Made by a program: the position numbers and the translations under genes
Assembly: GCA_026874595.1 (NCBI GenBank)
Contig: CM049311.1
Location: 66,466,453 to 66,530,452 of the forward strand
DNA length: 64,000 bases
Direction of reading: 5' to 3'
Origin: Sipunculus nudus
Lineage: Eukaryota; Annelida; Sipuncula; Golfingiida; Sipunculidae
The notes under the pieces: model-generated
The model's database searches: none
Seen by the model: the letters and a program-made list of their open reading frames with translations, nothing else
Told to the model about the DNA's origin: nothing
Shown here: piece by piece, positions 1 through 11,861 of the stretch
How positions within the stretch are numbered: position 1 is the stretch's first letter
How the letters are laid out: each line of letters starts with the position of its first letter

Positions 1-23
1 GATAGGGTTCCTCTGGAATTAAC

Positions 24-71
24 TTAGGCCTGCCAAGTCTTCAAAATGTTGGACAAATGTGTTCAAATCTA
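24..71 (-). CDS. Possible second globin exon (EF region)
   Basis: Read in the frame that joins to the G|GT donor at 431, this short stretch continues the E helix and ends with FVQHFEDLAGL, similar to the E-helix end and EF turn of globins (a hydrophobic stretch followed by [DE]DL). An AG acceptor lies at 73-72. A GT follows at 23-22, before an in-frame TAA at 21-19. Against it: the upstream tract is not pyrimidine-rich, the exon would be only 48 bp, and the E-helix is about two residues longer than expected. It may be coincidence. Confidence 0.25.
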
Positions 72-430
72 CTGCTTCTCTTTGTCGGTCTCCTGGCCCA
101 TTGTGTGTAGAATAAATCATTTAAGATTCAGTTAATACACAAGAACTCGAACAAATAAATAATAATCTTTTAATCAAGATCCATTTGTTGAACAAATCTA
201 TTCGTTACTTTTTCGGATCACTTGTCCTCTCTACAAAAATATTGAGATAAAATCGTAACTTTTCAAATTTTTGAAAATTTTGACGCATACAAAAGTCGTT
301 GCCGAACAAATAAATAGTATATGATAGTATATAATTAATAATTAATACATGGTAAATGAATAAATCTATTATGAATATTTAAATGAAGCATATAATAATA
401 CTTGGATGGCACAGTGACTAAATATAAAAC

Positions 431-710
431 CAACCTGCATGAAGCGACAAGCATGACCCCGGAAAATTGGACATTGCGGAAGTTCTTCAACGCTTTTATT
501 CCTGAATGGAAAGAGGTTCTTCAGTTCCGGACGAATTTCGAATATGCGTAAAAATATCATAATTCCCCTTCCAGTCAAGTCGTTGTCAAGGAGGTGCCAT
601 GTCTTGATGACCAGCTTTTTCTGCCTGTCTGTTAACTGGCAGTATCCTTTGGCCCAGTTTTCACCTCGGCTACCACTGTTGTTAGGAACACTGGAAGCAG
701 AGCAACCCAT
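431..710 (-). CDS. Globin X-like globin, first coding exon (partial gene)
   Basis: Heme-binding globin, N-terminal part only. I start at 710 because this ATG sits in a good context (A at -3, G at +4) and gives MGCSAS, a typical N-myristoylation (Gly2) plus palmitoylation (Cys3) signal; an upstream in-frame ATG at 761 lacks such logic. About 93 residues are seen. After a 25-residue leader come helices A to E without interruption: the A-helix Trp at 38, the Phe expected at CD1 at 69 (in LFPFRN) and the distal His at 86 (in GHACRFM). The short CD-D segment and the acylated N-terminus resemble globin X, a membrane-attached globin, more than cytoglobin or neuroglobin; that subfamily call is inference. 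The common helix-B intron is absent. A donor GT lies at 430-429 (phase 1); a stronger-looking CAG|GTTGGT lies 4 bases earlier (phase 0). The proximal His and helices F-H are not in the window. Confidence 0.75.
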
Positions 711-1264
711 GATGGCTTCATCCAGCGTGCTGCTCTGACAAGAAATCGTAATTTTTACCATTTGAGCTAGCCTCGCTTACTAACTGGGCGACGCTCCATG
801 CCAAGACGAGCCTTACAATTATATTTGACAAAGTTACTGGAGCGAGTTAAATTTGTAAAACAATTTCATGAAATATAGATGGCGCATTTTGACATGGGAG
901 TGCTAATGGTTGAGCCACGAACCTCCTGTACAGAAAAAAACATCTCTGTTTGTGTCAGCCACAGATGGAACCATGAACCGCAGGGTAATAATCAATTCCA
1001 TCGTCTAAATGATTTAACACCAACGGGCATGTGTGTTTACCGTAAATTATCTCAGGCTGAGTCGAACGAAAAGGCATAAAGCCAAAATGGTATAAAACAA
1101 GCAATAGTGGACAGTACATTTGTTTGGTTGTGTTAAATTGTTATCTTAATAATGTGTAAGGCCGTTGTGGAAGTCTGTGAACCTAAAATTGTAGGTATTC
1201 ACGAGTCGTGGGAAATTTTCAACGTTAGGAGAGAAAAGGCAATTAGAAACTTGCACTCGGAGAG
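711..1264. other. Globin upstream region, no gene recognised
   Basis: No convincing coding sequence. This holds the presumed 5' UTR and promoter of the minus-strand globin. A 66-codon plus-strand open frame at 879-1079 has no recognisable family resemblance. Confidence 0.4.
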
Positions 1265-2077
1265 TGCAGACCTCCGCCTAGGCAAGGACATTTCTTGCCA
1301 TGTCAATCCGACTCAGTAGGCTATCGGATATTTGGGTTGGTAACCCTACTCGAGTCGTGATACAAGTTATATATCGAAGAATGTATCGCATTGGTCTTGC
1401 ATCTGGTTGCATTCATTTATATTGTGATGAACTGACCACATTCTCAATATTATGCTAAGAAGGATGAATAAACACAATAGTATACATGTGAGCTCACAAT
1501 CCACACTGAAACACCGTCTCCATGGACACGGGTCACTTCCTGTCTGCGTCCTGTAACCCGTCTGAGCATTGCTAGTGTTCACGCTGTCATAAATTCATAA
1601 ACAGACCCAGGGGTTTACCAATGTGCTGGGTTAAAACGAAATTTTACTTGCTCATGTTTGGTATTTTAAGAAAGTACACCAATGCTAACGATTGGTCTGG
1701 TTTACGTTGATTGAGTGAATACCTCTAGGCTATGAAGCGTTGTCAGAAATAACGAAAATATTTGCATCTTCATATATAAGGCTTTATTTTGCGTGTAATG
1801 ACATGTAATGACACTCTGGCGCCAGTAATCTGGTTGTAATGCCTTAGGGTCGATATGACGCTAGGGCATTTCCCCCTAATGGCATTTCAAGGAATGCAGA
1901 TATTTTCCTTACCAAAATTCATGGATCTAAATGGTGATCCGGATCACCCCAAAATTTTAATCAATTGTTCCTTGTAGCATTGGCGAGCAATTCTGAAATT
2001 TTTCTCAGAATCCGTGAATAACTATTTGAGGAATGCTGCCAACTGAAAAAAATAACCCTCGCTTGGCGGAGGTTAAT
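1265..2077. repeat. Short dispersed element with CTCCGCC-type ends, split by an insertion
   Basis: The left end near 1,270 reads GACCTCCGCC and the right end near 2,060-2,076 reads GGCGGAGGTTA, so the ends are inverted relative to each other. The inner part includes AAGGAATGCAGATATTTTCC, then GGTGATCCGGATCACC, then a stretch about the TCAGAATCCGTGAATAACT motif. A related copy without the central insertion lies at 58,395-58,655. No coding capacity. Confidence 0.6.
1296..1862. repeat. 0.56 kb dispersed element, copy 1 (nested insertion)
   Basis: This block is similar along its length to 13,845-14,415. Shared landmarks in the same order are ACTCAGTA near the left end, CTAACGATTGGTCTGGTT, CATATATAAGG, a CTGGCGCCA or CTGACGCCA site and a GGTCGATATG-like right end. 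It sits inside the CTCCGCC-type element, flanked by GGACATTT and GGGCATTT, which look like an imperfect target duplication. No open reading frame of note. Confidence 0.55.
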
Positions 2078-3007
2078 TGATGTCTGGCTGTCGACCGATA
2101 GATAATGACCCCTCCCTCTTTACATAACCCGAACTTCTGCAATAACAGGGAACATGTTATGTAGCTTGAAACTTAGGTCAGAGTAAATCAATCACCTCTG
2201 ATTTTTACACTTAGCAAAGATTTAAAACATTTGTTTTCAATTAGCCATATACTGGAGATACAGTGCAAATGTGGAGCGACAAGGCAATGATGCTAAACAG
2301 TAGTGTGCGGCCTTAGAAAATTGATCTCGGTCACAACTAAATAACTCAAGCAAATTCTGTCGCCTTACCTGAAAACTGTGGCCAATGGTAAAATTATTTT
2401 AATCAGCCATATGGCGGAAAAAGAGGACTGATAGAAAGAATCCGTTGAGTGATCGCTCACGCAGCGATTGCAACAAATATCTAATTATAAATTTATTGAT
2501 TACCAAGGTTCGCCTGAATTGCTATAAATCTGGTCTTTCTTAATATTTATATATTATCGTGCCCTACCTGTTATTTCCCCCTGAAATTACAAGGAGAGAC
2601 ATATATGGGGAAAAATTTAAGGCTGGAAGGAATACTGTTTCTAAGGGCCAGAGCCGTGGCCGGGTGACGGATGTTGTTCATGTATTGTACCGAGACTCAG
2701 AGCTGTTTATGTCGGACTGATCTCCTCTGACTTCTAGTGAATTTGACGAGATGTTAGCCTGGAGACGTGAATACTTGCTTGTTTCTTACTTGATGAACGA
2801 GGCGGTAACTGCATGTTTTCTCTGCAGGGGCAAAATTTAATTTTAATATAAACCTCCATTGAACATTTTACCTTGAAGATTATTTATTTAGTTAAAATAG
2901 ATAGACAAGTAAGATAATATGAAAAATAACATGCAACTTTTATAAATAATGATATTCATACAACAGAATATATAACATTAATTTCAGTTATTTATATTTT
3001 AACTTTT
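2078..3007. other. AT-rich intergenic DNA, nothing recognised
   Basis: No open frame with family resemblance and no tandem repeat. Short AT-rich tracts only. Confidence 0.4.
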
Positions 3008-4386
3008 ATCAGCTCAGCTGAGTGTAAGTCAACTTAGGTAAAGGAATGACACTTTGTCCGTCGTCGGTCGGGGCGTTCGGAGGTCTGGCCTTCGGGCTGT
3101 CCGGCCGGCCGTTAGCAGGACAAAAAAACTTAACCGCTCTAACTTAATCCGAACTATGGGGCTTGTAAGTACCCAAACAATAATAAAATATTGATAAAAA
3201 ACCTCCAATATATTGATAATTAATGCATGGATTGTGATGAATCTTGCCTTGAATATTGACCATGACAAGCTTTGTCAGTTCCCGAAAAGTAGTGGCGCCA
3301 TCTGTACTTTTACGAATATATTTCTATTTTTTACTATAGATTACAACAATCATGTCCGTTTCTCAGCTGTGATTCGATCCAGAGTCCCAAGATTTGGTGC
3401 GTATATTGATCACAGGTGGATGCCCCTTAGTAATCTCCCTGTCTGTCTTTCTGTCCATGATGACTCCATGTTGATTCACATATGGATTTCAAACATGACT
3501 TTCATATGGCCCCGAAGAAAAGAAAAGAACCTGTCACTTATTTAAATAGATTATGGCTGCATTTTAAGTCAAGCGTTTCATCCCAAACTTTCCATCTTGC
3601 ACATTTAGCTGACTTGCCAGTATGGGGAGGGCTTAATGAATTCGGGGTCACAAGGTGAAAGGTCAGGGTCACTGGGCCATCTCTTCACAAATAAGTTCCC
3701 AGATGATAACTCCAGTTTGGTTTGACATATTGGTTTCAAACTTTACTCATATATGGCTCAAATCTAAAGTAAGAACTGGATGTTTGGGTTCAAAGGCCAA
3801 GGTCACAGAACCTATTCCTTAAAAAGGAATGTCTATGCATTTCAAGCCAAACTTTTCATCACAAAGCTGCCATAGGGGAAGATTATTTTTTTATTTGGGG
3901 TCTTAGGGTCAAATTTAAGGTCACAGGGCCCAACCATTCACAAATTATTCTGCTTTGGATAGACAGATTGGCTTCAAACTTGATTTATTACTGACCCACC
4001 ACTTAAGTAAGAAATACTTTGATTTTCAGGGTCCAGAGGTCAAAGGTGAAGGTCACAGGAGCCACATCTTTAATATGATTGTGGATGCACTGTTAATCAA
4101 ACTTTTCATCCTAAACTTTCCATCTTTCACCCGTGGCTTAATTGCCCAAAGCGGAAAAAAATCTTTATATTTTGAGGTTACCTGGTCAGAGGTCAAGGTT
4201 ACTGGACATACTGTTTTTAATAGATTGTTCAATAATCCCAATGCTGCAAGTTAAAGGATAATAGGTTCTCAGATTTTTTGGTCACAAGGTCATTTATTAA
4301 AGTCATAGGACCGTTCTTCTGAAATATTTCTTTAAAACTATCCTTATAGACAAATTCAGGTGATCGTCGAGACCCCTGGGTCCCAA
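3008..4386 (+). repeat. Long dispersed element beginning AGCTCAGCTGA, copy 1
   Basis: Starts with TCAGCTCAGCTGAGTG and a run of TCCGTC/TCGGTC near 3,055-3,100, then several degenerate internal modules with AGGTCA[AC]AGG[GT]CAC motifs (about 3,650, 3,800, 3,910, 4,035, 4,185). It ends near GTCGAGACCCCTGGGTCC. The same order of landmarks is found at 54,079-54,905. Open frames inside (for example 3,213-3,545) look incidental. Fragments occur at 21,803-21,870 and 39,640-39,840. Confidence 0.6.
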
Positions 4387-7300
4387 GTTGTTATAATTTT
4401 TCTACCAAAAATGTTGTTAATCATTATCAAAATAAAGATATCAGTGCTTAGAGCGAGTCATCTGTTTATCATTTTACTAACATGTGCTTATCAAGTTCTC
4501 ATAAAAAATCACTCATACATTTTTTCCCTTGGTTAAAAAACAATTTAATAAAAAACTTTAATGAGCATTTGCAAACATATTTGAGAATTACTATCCGTTA
4601 TCTATAAATAATACATAAAAGACATGAGTTCCTGTAACTGTACGTTCAGCACAAACAGTCAACAATTACTGAATTTTTTGGTGGTAGTCATTTCAAAGTT
4701 AATTCTGTAATCGTATTTTGTATTTGATTACCCCGAAATAACAAGGACTCCATCTCAGCTGTTCAAAAGCAACTAAATAAAACAATGGGAATAAATCCGT
4801 TTGCATTTGAAGATTTTGCAATAGTCAACAGAGCGCCGAGATTCATTGGTCCGGTGTTAATTTAGCAGTGATACAAAAATAATATTCACAAAAGATAAAA
4901 TTCTATGGTAAAAAAAAAATTGGCATTCTCTTTCATTATTTGGTAGTCTGTTAAAATAGTTGTTAGGTGTAGAAAATATTACTAACGAAAGCTGAACCGG
5001 GAATTCAACCCACCTTTCATAAACACTTATTTCTGCTGGGGTCAATATTCACTAAAAGTATCACTCGGTCGTAAGCTTCAGAATTTATCTATTATCCTTG
5101 TATACAATCCATGGTAGACGAACCTATAATGCAATACCACTATATATTGATTGGTATAAGTTAAAATTACGGTTTTACCTCAAGCTAAAAGTTCCACTTT
5201 TTTCCCATCTAATTGCCCTTTTAGTCCTTGACGTAGTTTTCATTTCAAAGATTTGCAGTATCTGCACCTGGCAACGTTCCCTCTATTTCCGCCTCCGGTC
5301 TTATTTGACAGCATGAATGAAAAAAGGACGGTTCGTTCGTCCTGCACTGTTGTCACGTTCTTCGATCGTGTAGTCTCTCGTCTGTCACAGAAAAATTCGT
5401 CCATAATCAAGAACACTGCCTCCTTTGTGTCGCTGTGTTTTTATTAAAGAATAGATTATATTAACCGAGTTTTTCGAGTTTTCCTGAGTTGACTGGAGTA
5501 TTATTCTTCAGGCCAGTCCATGGTGAATATAGTTTTACTATATAGATATTTCTAGAATCAGATAATGTTTCCTTTATATAATTGATTCCTATGATATATT
5601 AATGTGATTCTGTCTTAAGGTTATCCCCGGTTCAGATTATAATTCAGGAAGTCAATTGAAACCAACTTAAATTGTGTTATCACACATTTTCTCCAGACCA
5701 ATTTCCAAAACGTCGCGCGTACAAGTTAAATGGATTTCTCGAATTTAAAAGTCAGGCAAATATACACTTCCCTCAACATTTTAAATAGTTTTTTTTATGA
5801 TATTTTGTAATATTTTACATCGGAGAAAAATACTTTGCATTCCACGCCATTGGTACACGGTTTTAATTGGCATGAACCACTGTTTACATAATACTTATTA
5901 TAATTATGTAGTCCAATCCCATCGTTTAAAGAGGTGAAAATCTGATCAATGGTAAACATATCAGTGTGTAAATCTCGAGAAAGCTGGCTACATATAAGTT
6001 CAACATTGCATTCAACACTGCCGTTGAATATTTTTACAAAAACATGCTGAGAAACGATATATCAAACATGAATCCTAGATGGCAGCAAAAATACAGAAAA
6101 GGCGAAATATATCATATACTACTCATTAGATGGTAAGTACTGAGACTTAAATTGCAAGTTCTGGATTCGAACATGTACATGGAGGTAAGGAATCAAACAC
6201 GTAAGCGCTCTGGTTGTGTATAAAAAGCTCTGTCGTATACATACTGCAAAACAAATACACTGTAAACACGTGTATTTATATATTACTGTAAAAATTATTT
6301 TCAAATGATTAGTTATTCTCCTGCATTTTTTAGACTTTAGTTATAATTTTCGCGTTCCGTTATACTCTGTCTATTTCGTGTCTGAACCTCGAGCTTTACA
6401 TCACTGAGATCTTGGTAGTCGTGTCAGACGTCGACGTCTTGGTAGTGGGATGTTATACTACGCTGATAGTGGAGAGACACTTGTTGTGATCATTTCGCAT
6501 CATGCTAAAGATTACCCGGTTGAATCGTGAATTAACCATTATTATATGCCGACAAAAGAAAGGAATTCAAGTCAAATGATCGAGAGTCACATGATTTTCA
6601 CATTTACTGACCATACGAGTAGGTCAGTGACAGGGTTAACTCTTAGGAGGCCAAACATGCTTTTTAACCGTGACGGACAGGATCCGTTATTCATATGCAC
6701 AATAGACCCTCATCCTGTGCAGACATTCCAGTCTTTACCGAAGACCGTTCGGCTCTCTTCGACGGTAACCTCCACGCAATTTAAAAAAACACGCAAAAAT
6801 CACCAAAAGGTGTACATCAAACATTATTCGACGAGGTCACTTCGGGAACGATAGCCTTTAAAATGAGGTATAGCACAGTGTCATACGCAACGCGGTTTTA
6901 GAGAACATTAAGGACAAAAGTGGAGCAACATCCCTTTAGAAGTATTAGATATCATCTGATTAGCCAAGAGCAGCAATTTGATGGATACAGTGTTTCCAAG
7001 GAAAAAGCTTTCGAGTTATTTTATTTCCCCTACTCCTCAAATGTGTGACCTAATTTCCATTTGATGAAGTACAAATAACACTCCGAACCCACCACTGAGT
7101 TCTAAAGCATTCAGTGTTTATATCATTTAAACCAAAGAAGAGGCATATAGTAAGAAGATGAAAATATGTTTGCTTGATTGCCGGGTAGACAAAGTCAGTT
7201 CCTTTAGCCCAAGGACTTTGAGGTTGAATGGTTCGAAGGCATACATGCCATATGGACTATGATGTTCACCGTGCATATCCAGTAAAAGCCAAGGTGGACG

Positions 7301-7623
7301 CAGAACCTTTTAACCTACTTTGACTGGCGCTATGTTACTGAAATAACTTCCGGTATTGACATCTTCTGGTGAATCTGGGCTCGACTTTCGCTTTTCCTTG
7401 TCTGTCAGGTACATGTTTTTCCGTCAGCAGCATTTTGTCGTCGTTTTTTTTCACTATTATTCAAAGAACATAATACAACGGAAAAAAAGATAAGCACATG
7501 GTATTTTCTTTCAAGAGTTACTAACAAGTTTACCTATATATTGTTTATACACAGAGATAGATCCCTTCTAGCTAACATGCAAGTGAACATTGTTACAGAT
7601 GTCTGTTTTATTGTGCGCAGGAG
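4387..7623. other. Intergenic DNA, no gene supported
   Basis: About 3.2 kb of AT-rich sequence. Open frames of 60-100 codons (for example 5,098-5,316, 6,546-6,854) show no recognisable domain. No tandem array seen. Confidence 0.4.
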
Positions 7624-8053
7624 TGTTACAAGTGTCTGTTGACATTCTGATTTGTGTAGCGCAGGCATAGTTCGCTGCTATGGGAACCTCGCATGTTGGG
7701 CGCTGGCTCGCGTGTGGGGTCTGAAACGTAGTTACATAGCGTTCTTTGTTCTAGATGTTTTGGGTCTGTTTATGTGCGTGTGTATTGTTCTTTGGGATTT
7801 TTCCATTTCTCGAATTTTCGGGTGAGAAGCTATAAATAAGGGGCTGTCCTTAGGACGGCATGAGGAAAATACCAGCGAGCACTAAGAGTGTTACTTTCTC
7901 GTCAATTTTTTAACCTTTTTCCGATAATTGCAATGGTGTCAGTTATTCAACGAATTTTATATATATTTAATACGGACTGTCTCTAGTTTGCCTTTGATTT
8001 ATTACTATTTACATGGATTGTTGGTGCTAAAGGACTCTTGTTGAGCTGTGACA
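7624..8053 (+). mobile_element. Possible solo or 5' LTR of a retrotransposon
   Basis: About 430 bp bounded by TGTTACA (7,624) and TGTGACA (to 8,053), a short imperfect inverted pair of the TG...CA type. A TATA box TATAAATA lies at 7,831. Just past the right end, TGGTATCAAGAAATCAAAG resembles a primer-binding site of the kind used by Gypsy-like elements (TGGTATCA start). No gag or pol follows and no second LTR was found, so this is a tentative call on structure only. Confidence 0.3.
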
Positions 8054-8517
8054 GTGGTGGTATCAAGAAATCAAAGCCTAGGATTCGGACACTCTGGTAC
8101 TGTATATTTTTATTGTTTTACTGTGTAACTCTATTGATTTAGTGTATTGTAATGTAAGGGTTATTCTAAAAATGAATTATATTTTTTGTTAACAAAAAAC
8201 AACCGACTCCTTTGTTCATTTCCATAGACATATCACGCTGCCAATAGTGTTGTGGATTTTTATTTTTATTTCCTCCGTGCTCGTCATGATTACGTGATCT
8301 GTTGCTATTAGGTTCCGTAATAACATGAAATGGACATCTGATCATGGATCTCGAATACGAAATTCCTTTTCCCATAAATATTTCAGATTTCCATTGTAAC
8401 CATACTTATGTTTACTAATGCACATTTTACCAATTAATAAGTATTTATTAATTATCATGAGGTCATGATCACTAAAGATTTCATGACAATCTAACATTAC
8501 ATGTGCTTCTGTTTTCT
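8054..8517. other. Intergenic DNA
   Basis: AT-rich, no gene recognised between the LTR-like block and the LINE remnant. Confidence 0.35.
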
Positions 8518-9130
8518 TTACATATTTCTCAATTTACAATTAATTACACCTTCAACCTCAAATTTTAATATCAATTGAAACCTGATTAATAATCTGCTGT
8601 TATTTTTCTTTCTTTTTACTCTTTCCAAACGCTTTTTATTATTATATTTTTTCTTCCAAAGAAATTTGTATATTATGCGATTTTTTAACGAAAAAGGTTC
8701 CTTGGCCCGTAAAGCTTGTATCATATATATAATTTAAGAAACAATGAAACTATTAACAACAAGTGCCTTTTCCATTATTGAGAGATTACGTTTCTCCCAC
8801 TTTTTTACAAGGTTTATTATTTTGTCAGGTCTACTCTCCCAGTTATCCGATATATTAGATGCTGATATTGTGCTACTAAATTTTATTCCGATAATTTTTA
8901 TTGTGTTTTCCGGATAAAGAGTCCATTTTATACACTGTCTATTCTATCCTGTCTATCCAGCCAAAGACTTTCCGTCTTTGTATTTTTTATTGAAGACCCG
9001 GCAATATGGTGAAATGGTCTGTTATATATTAAGTTGTTTATTGTCCATTCTTTTAATCCTACGGTCATGGTTTGATATCGCAAGATGTATTCCTTTTATG
9101 AGAGGTGATTGTCTATTTTTGCAGGCTAAT
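8518..9130 (-). mobile_element. Degraded LINE (L1-like) reverse transcriptase C-terminal part
   Basis: Reading the minus strand from about 9,020 down gives pieces in changing frames: NTKTESLWLDR, then IKIIGIKFS, then NISDNWESR...IINLVKKWEKRNLS, then, after a stop near 8,735, IYKFLWKKKYNNKKRLERV (ends near 8,530). This is the usual order in L1-like elements: the 'KTE..W.G' region, the 'lGi.f' region, the 'KW..R.Ls..GK' segment, then 'i..FlWk'. Stops and frameshifts break it, so it is a dead fragment. The catalytic core should lie further right but is not recognisable. Confidence 0.6.
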
Positions 9131-10180
9131 AGTTCCATTGCAACAATGAAGGTTTGAGGAGAGTGAGGACAGCCCTGTTAGCTCCAAAGTTCAGTGGAAT
9201 CCATTTGCCAAGATAAAATAAAAAATAAAATGGTATGGTTCTCATGCACATTTTTCAGAAATCACTGCTGGCGGGCGGTATTTTATTTTTGACCTTTTTT
9301 GTATGTTTCGAAAAAAATGTCATATGATTAGGGAAAAGCATGAAAATGACAGGTTTGTTTTGCTAAACAGGTAAAAACACTCAATAACAAAGGAAATCGT
9401 ATCAAAATTGTTTGATTTTTTCTTCTTGAAAGATGAAAATCTAAATTAAAATGTTTGATGCGGGGTTTAAAATTGACGTTGGCGGTGCCTGAGAACAATA
9501 CCTTTTATTATTTTTTTTTTATTTTTTTTTTGGGGGGGGGGGAGGGGGGGGGGGCTTAGTCATCAGATTTGCTGTACGCTGTTTTATGCATCCAAATTCA
9601 CCACATCAAGTCATCTCACATATCCCTCCCGCAATCAAAAGATATCAATGCCTTGCTTACATAAGTTTTTGACAAACTGCTCTAGATCAATATTAGCTCT
9701 AGATCGTATATATGCCCCTTTTGCTTTGTGTTTTGATAATATGGTAAGCTGCTGTTGCGTGTGTGCCATTTTATTAATCAGATTCATATTATTGGAATTA
9801 TCAATTAGTTTTTGTTCTATATGTTTCAACATTAATGTAAGTTATGTTTCTTATTGTTGCCTTTTCATTACTGTATGCAGCGCTGAAAACCTTTATATAT
9901 CAGCTTTGCACATTTCCCAATGAATTTACGGGTTATATTTGATCCTCTTATTTGTCGATGAGTAAGTTTCAATAATTTCAATAAGTTTCTTAATATAGAA
10001 TGTATATACTCCCGCTACTAGTCTATTAAATCTAAATCACTAATAACATTCTGAAATTTCCTTGTTTCTCTGATTGGGTGGTCCTAATTTGAGGTGACTA
10101 CAGCATCGCATATAGGGAACCATGTTTAATTAGTGGGAAGGTTGGTTAGATAGGTAACAGGGGGATGGCCCCAGGGATAC
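9131..10180. other. Intergenic DNA with T- and G-homopolymers
   Basis: No gene supported. A T-rich tract near 9,508-9,530 runs directly into an almost pure G tract (about 9,531-9,554). Confidence 0.4.
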
Positions 10181-10460
10181 TTGCAATATCGTTCACCCGG
10201 TGAATACATTGTGACAAGTGCCTGTGCGAAGAATCAACTCGCGTTTCAGTCTCCTACCCCGTTTATTCAGCAGTTGACAAAGACGGAGCGGCGTGACCAT
10301 GGTCGTCATCGCCATGCAGGGCTCTGGCCAATCGCGAACACCCGAGCAGCTCACGTAGGATCGGCAGATATCTTATTGGTCGGTAAACAAACCCTCTACT
10401 TCCCAGAAGAGTGCCATGGCAAAGTTGTTTGTCAGAATATTATGAATCAGAGATCTTAGT
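10181..10460. other. CpG-richer segment, possible promoter or first exon
   Basis: More CpG than its surroundings. CCAAT-type boxes read on the minus strand at about 10,372 and 10,327, ahead of a minus-strand ATG near 10,318 in a purine-rich context. No protein family could be assigned to either strand, so this is only a candidate regulatory or first-exon region. Confidence 0.2.
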
Positions 10461-10619
10461 CTGTGCGGTTCTATTGTAAGATCGGGAGTAAATAGATTAA
10501 CCTGCTGGTCGCTGTAGGCCCGGACACTCGTTTCTTATACCTTTACTTTTTATTGCTATTACAGTGTTATCCTTTGATTGGTAGGATTTGGGCGTGGTAA
10601 AATATCGTTATTTTACTCT

Positions 10620-10835
10620 ACGCTTTCAGAAGCGGATCAAGAGGAGGGGTCCAGGGGGTCCGGAACTCCCTCCCCTTTTTCACCCGCTGCAAGCTTTTTA
10701 AGTTTCAGACAAAATGTTGCGGCCTGGACCCCCCCCCCCTTTCCCGATCTGGTGATCTTTTTTCAGGTTTTTCAAAGTCCTCCTTGGTTGAACCCCCCCC
10801 CCCCCCTTTTGATAAATCCTGGATGCGCCCATGAC
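10620..10835 (+). repeat. Oligo-C dispersed element, copy A
   Basis: Begins AGAAGCGGATC, has GGGTCCAGGGGGTCCGGA, a CCCTTTTTCACCC step, a middle part ending GGCCTGGAC, then two long C runs (about 10,729-10,739 and 10,793-10,806) and ends near AATCCTGGATGCGCCC. The same order, reversed, is seen at 59,548-59,765; a partial copy lies at 54,930-55,045. Confidence 0.6.
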
Positions 10836-11659
10836 TTTGCTGACTCACGTCCACTTGCCACTAAACTATCTCCAAGGTTACACAGACTGATTCTCGCCTA
10901 TAGACACTGACCTTCGAGTACTTTACTATTGTAACCCCAGGCCCTCATCGAACAATGGGAGGTTCATTTCTCTAAGCTCCTCGTAACTTCTAATGGGGCC
11001 CCGGGGGAGTCCATTTAACGTACACACTACAACTCGGATACAGGATTTTTTGCGACGGGGGGGGGGGGGGGGGGGGTGGGGTTTAACGCTAGAGTGTATT
11101 AACACTGGGTGCTTATTAAAAGCAATTTACCTGCCATGGTAATTATGTGTATATATAATTATATGATTTCAAGGTCTGTGGGGTCGACCTACCTCATCAC
11201 ACCGTGATCATGATATATGATTCTTGCTTGTGTGCACACTGGCTTCACATCGTTAAATTTATTTCCTAATCCTTTCCATCCTGAATACACCATACATATA
11301 TTTTCTGATTTTGCTAAAAACAAGTATGATACTAATAGAAGAGTAAAAAGAGGAGCTGTGATGCTCTTAAAAAATTGTTACTACCTAAGAATATATCAGT
11401 CATAAACATACCTGAGGAGGACAGAATCACTTGACTGAAAATAAGACAGAAAGGATGTAAATTTTATGTTTACTTTCTGAGAATCAAATATTTAGTACCA
11501 GAGTTAAGGGAATACATTCATGCCTTGTGTAGCATATGACATGAATATTCAGACTGAGGTGTAATATTTCGCGCTGAGGTAAGTGTGCCTACATACATAT
11601 TATGTACGATTTATCCATGTGTCACAAGTCGCTGTTGTGTCAGCGGATTGAAATCCATT

Positions 11660-11660
<1 letters not shown>
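10836..11660. other. Intergenic DNA with G-run
   Basis: Nothing coding recognised. An almost pure G tract lies at about 11,057-11,077. A short segment at about 11,090-11,140 is similar to 50,476-50,533 (GGGTG.TTA then AGCAATTTACCT), another small dispersed repeat. Confidence 0.35.

Positions 11661-11661
<1 letters not shown>

Positions 11662-11695
<34 letters not shown>
11662..11695 (+). repeat. (CT)n microsatellite
   Basis: Uninterrupted TC dinucleotides for about 34 bp. Confidence 0.9.
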
Positions 11696-11697
<2 letters not shown>

Positions 11698-11861
11698 GCC
11701 AGTGTGTCTGTCCTTTGTACATGTTGTACCAGTCCTTCATAGCTTATTTTATAATACCACGTTATAGAAAGACTGGTGTGAAGTGTATTATTGATGATGA
11801 TGAGTCGCAATTATATATATTGACTATCACAGAAAGCATATTTTTAAATTAAGATCGTTTC

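Noticed and set aside
6160-6175. GGATTCGAAC resembling a tRNA B box
   Set aside because: No A box or cloverleaf could be drawn around it.
6546-6854. 102-codon open frame
   Set aside because: No recognisable domain, no splice or start context worth supporting.
10578-10910. 110-codon Pro-rich open frame
   Set aside because: Produced by the C homopolymers of the oligo-C repeat.
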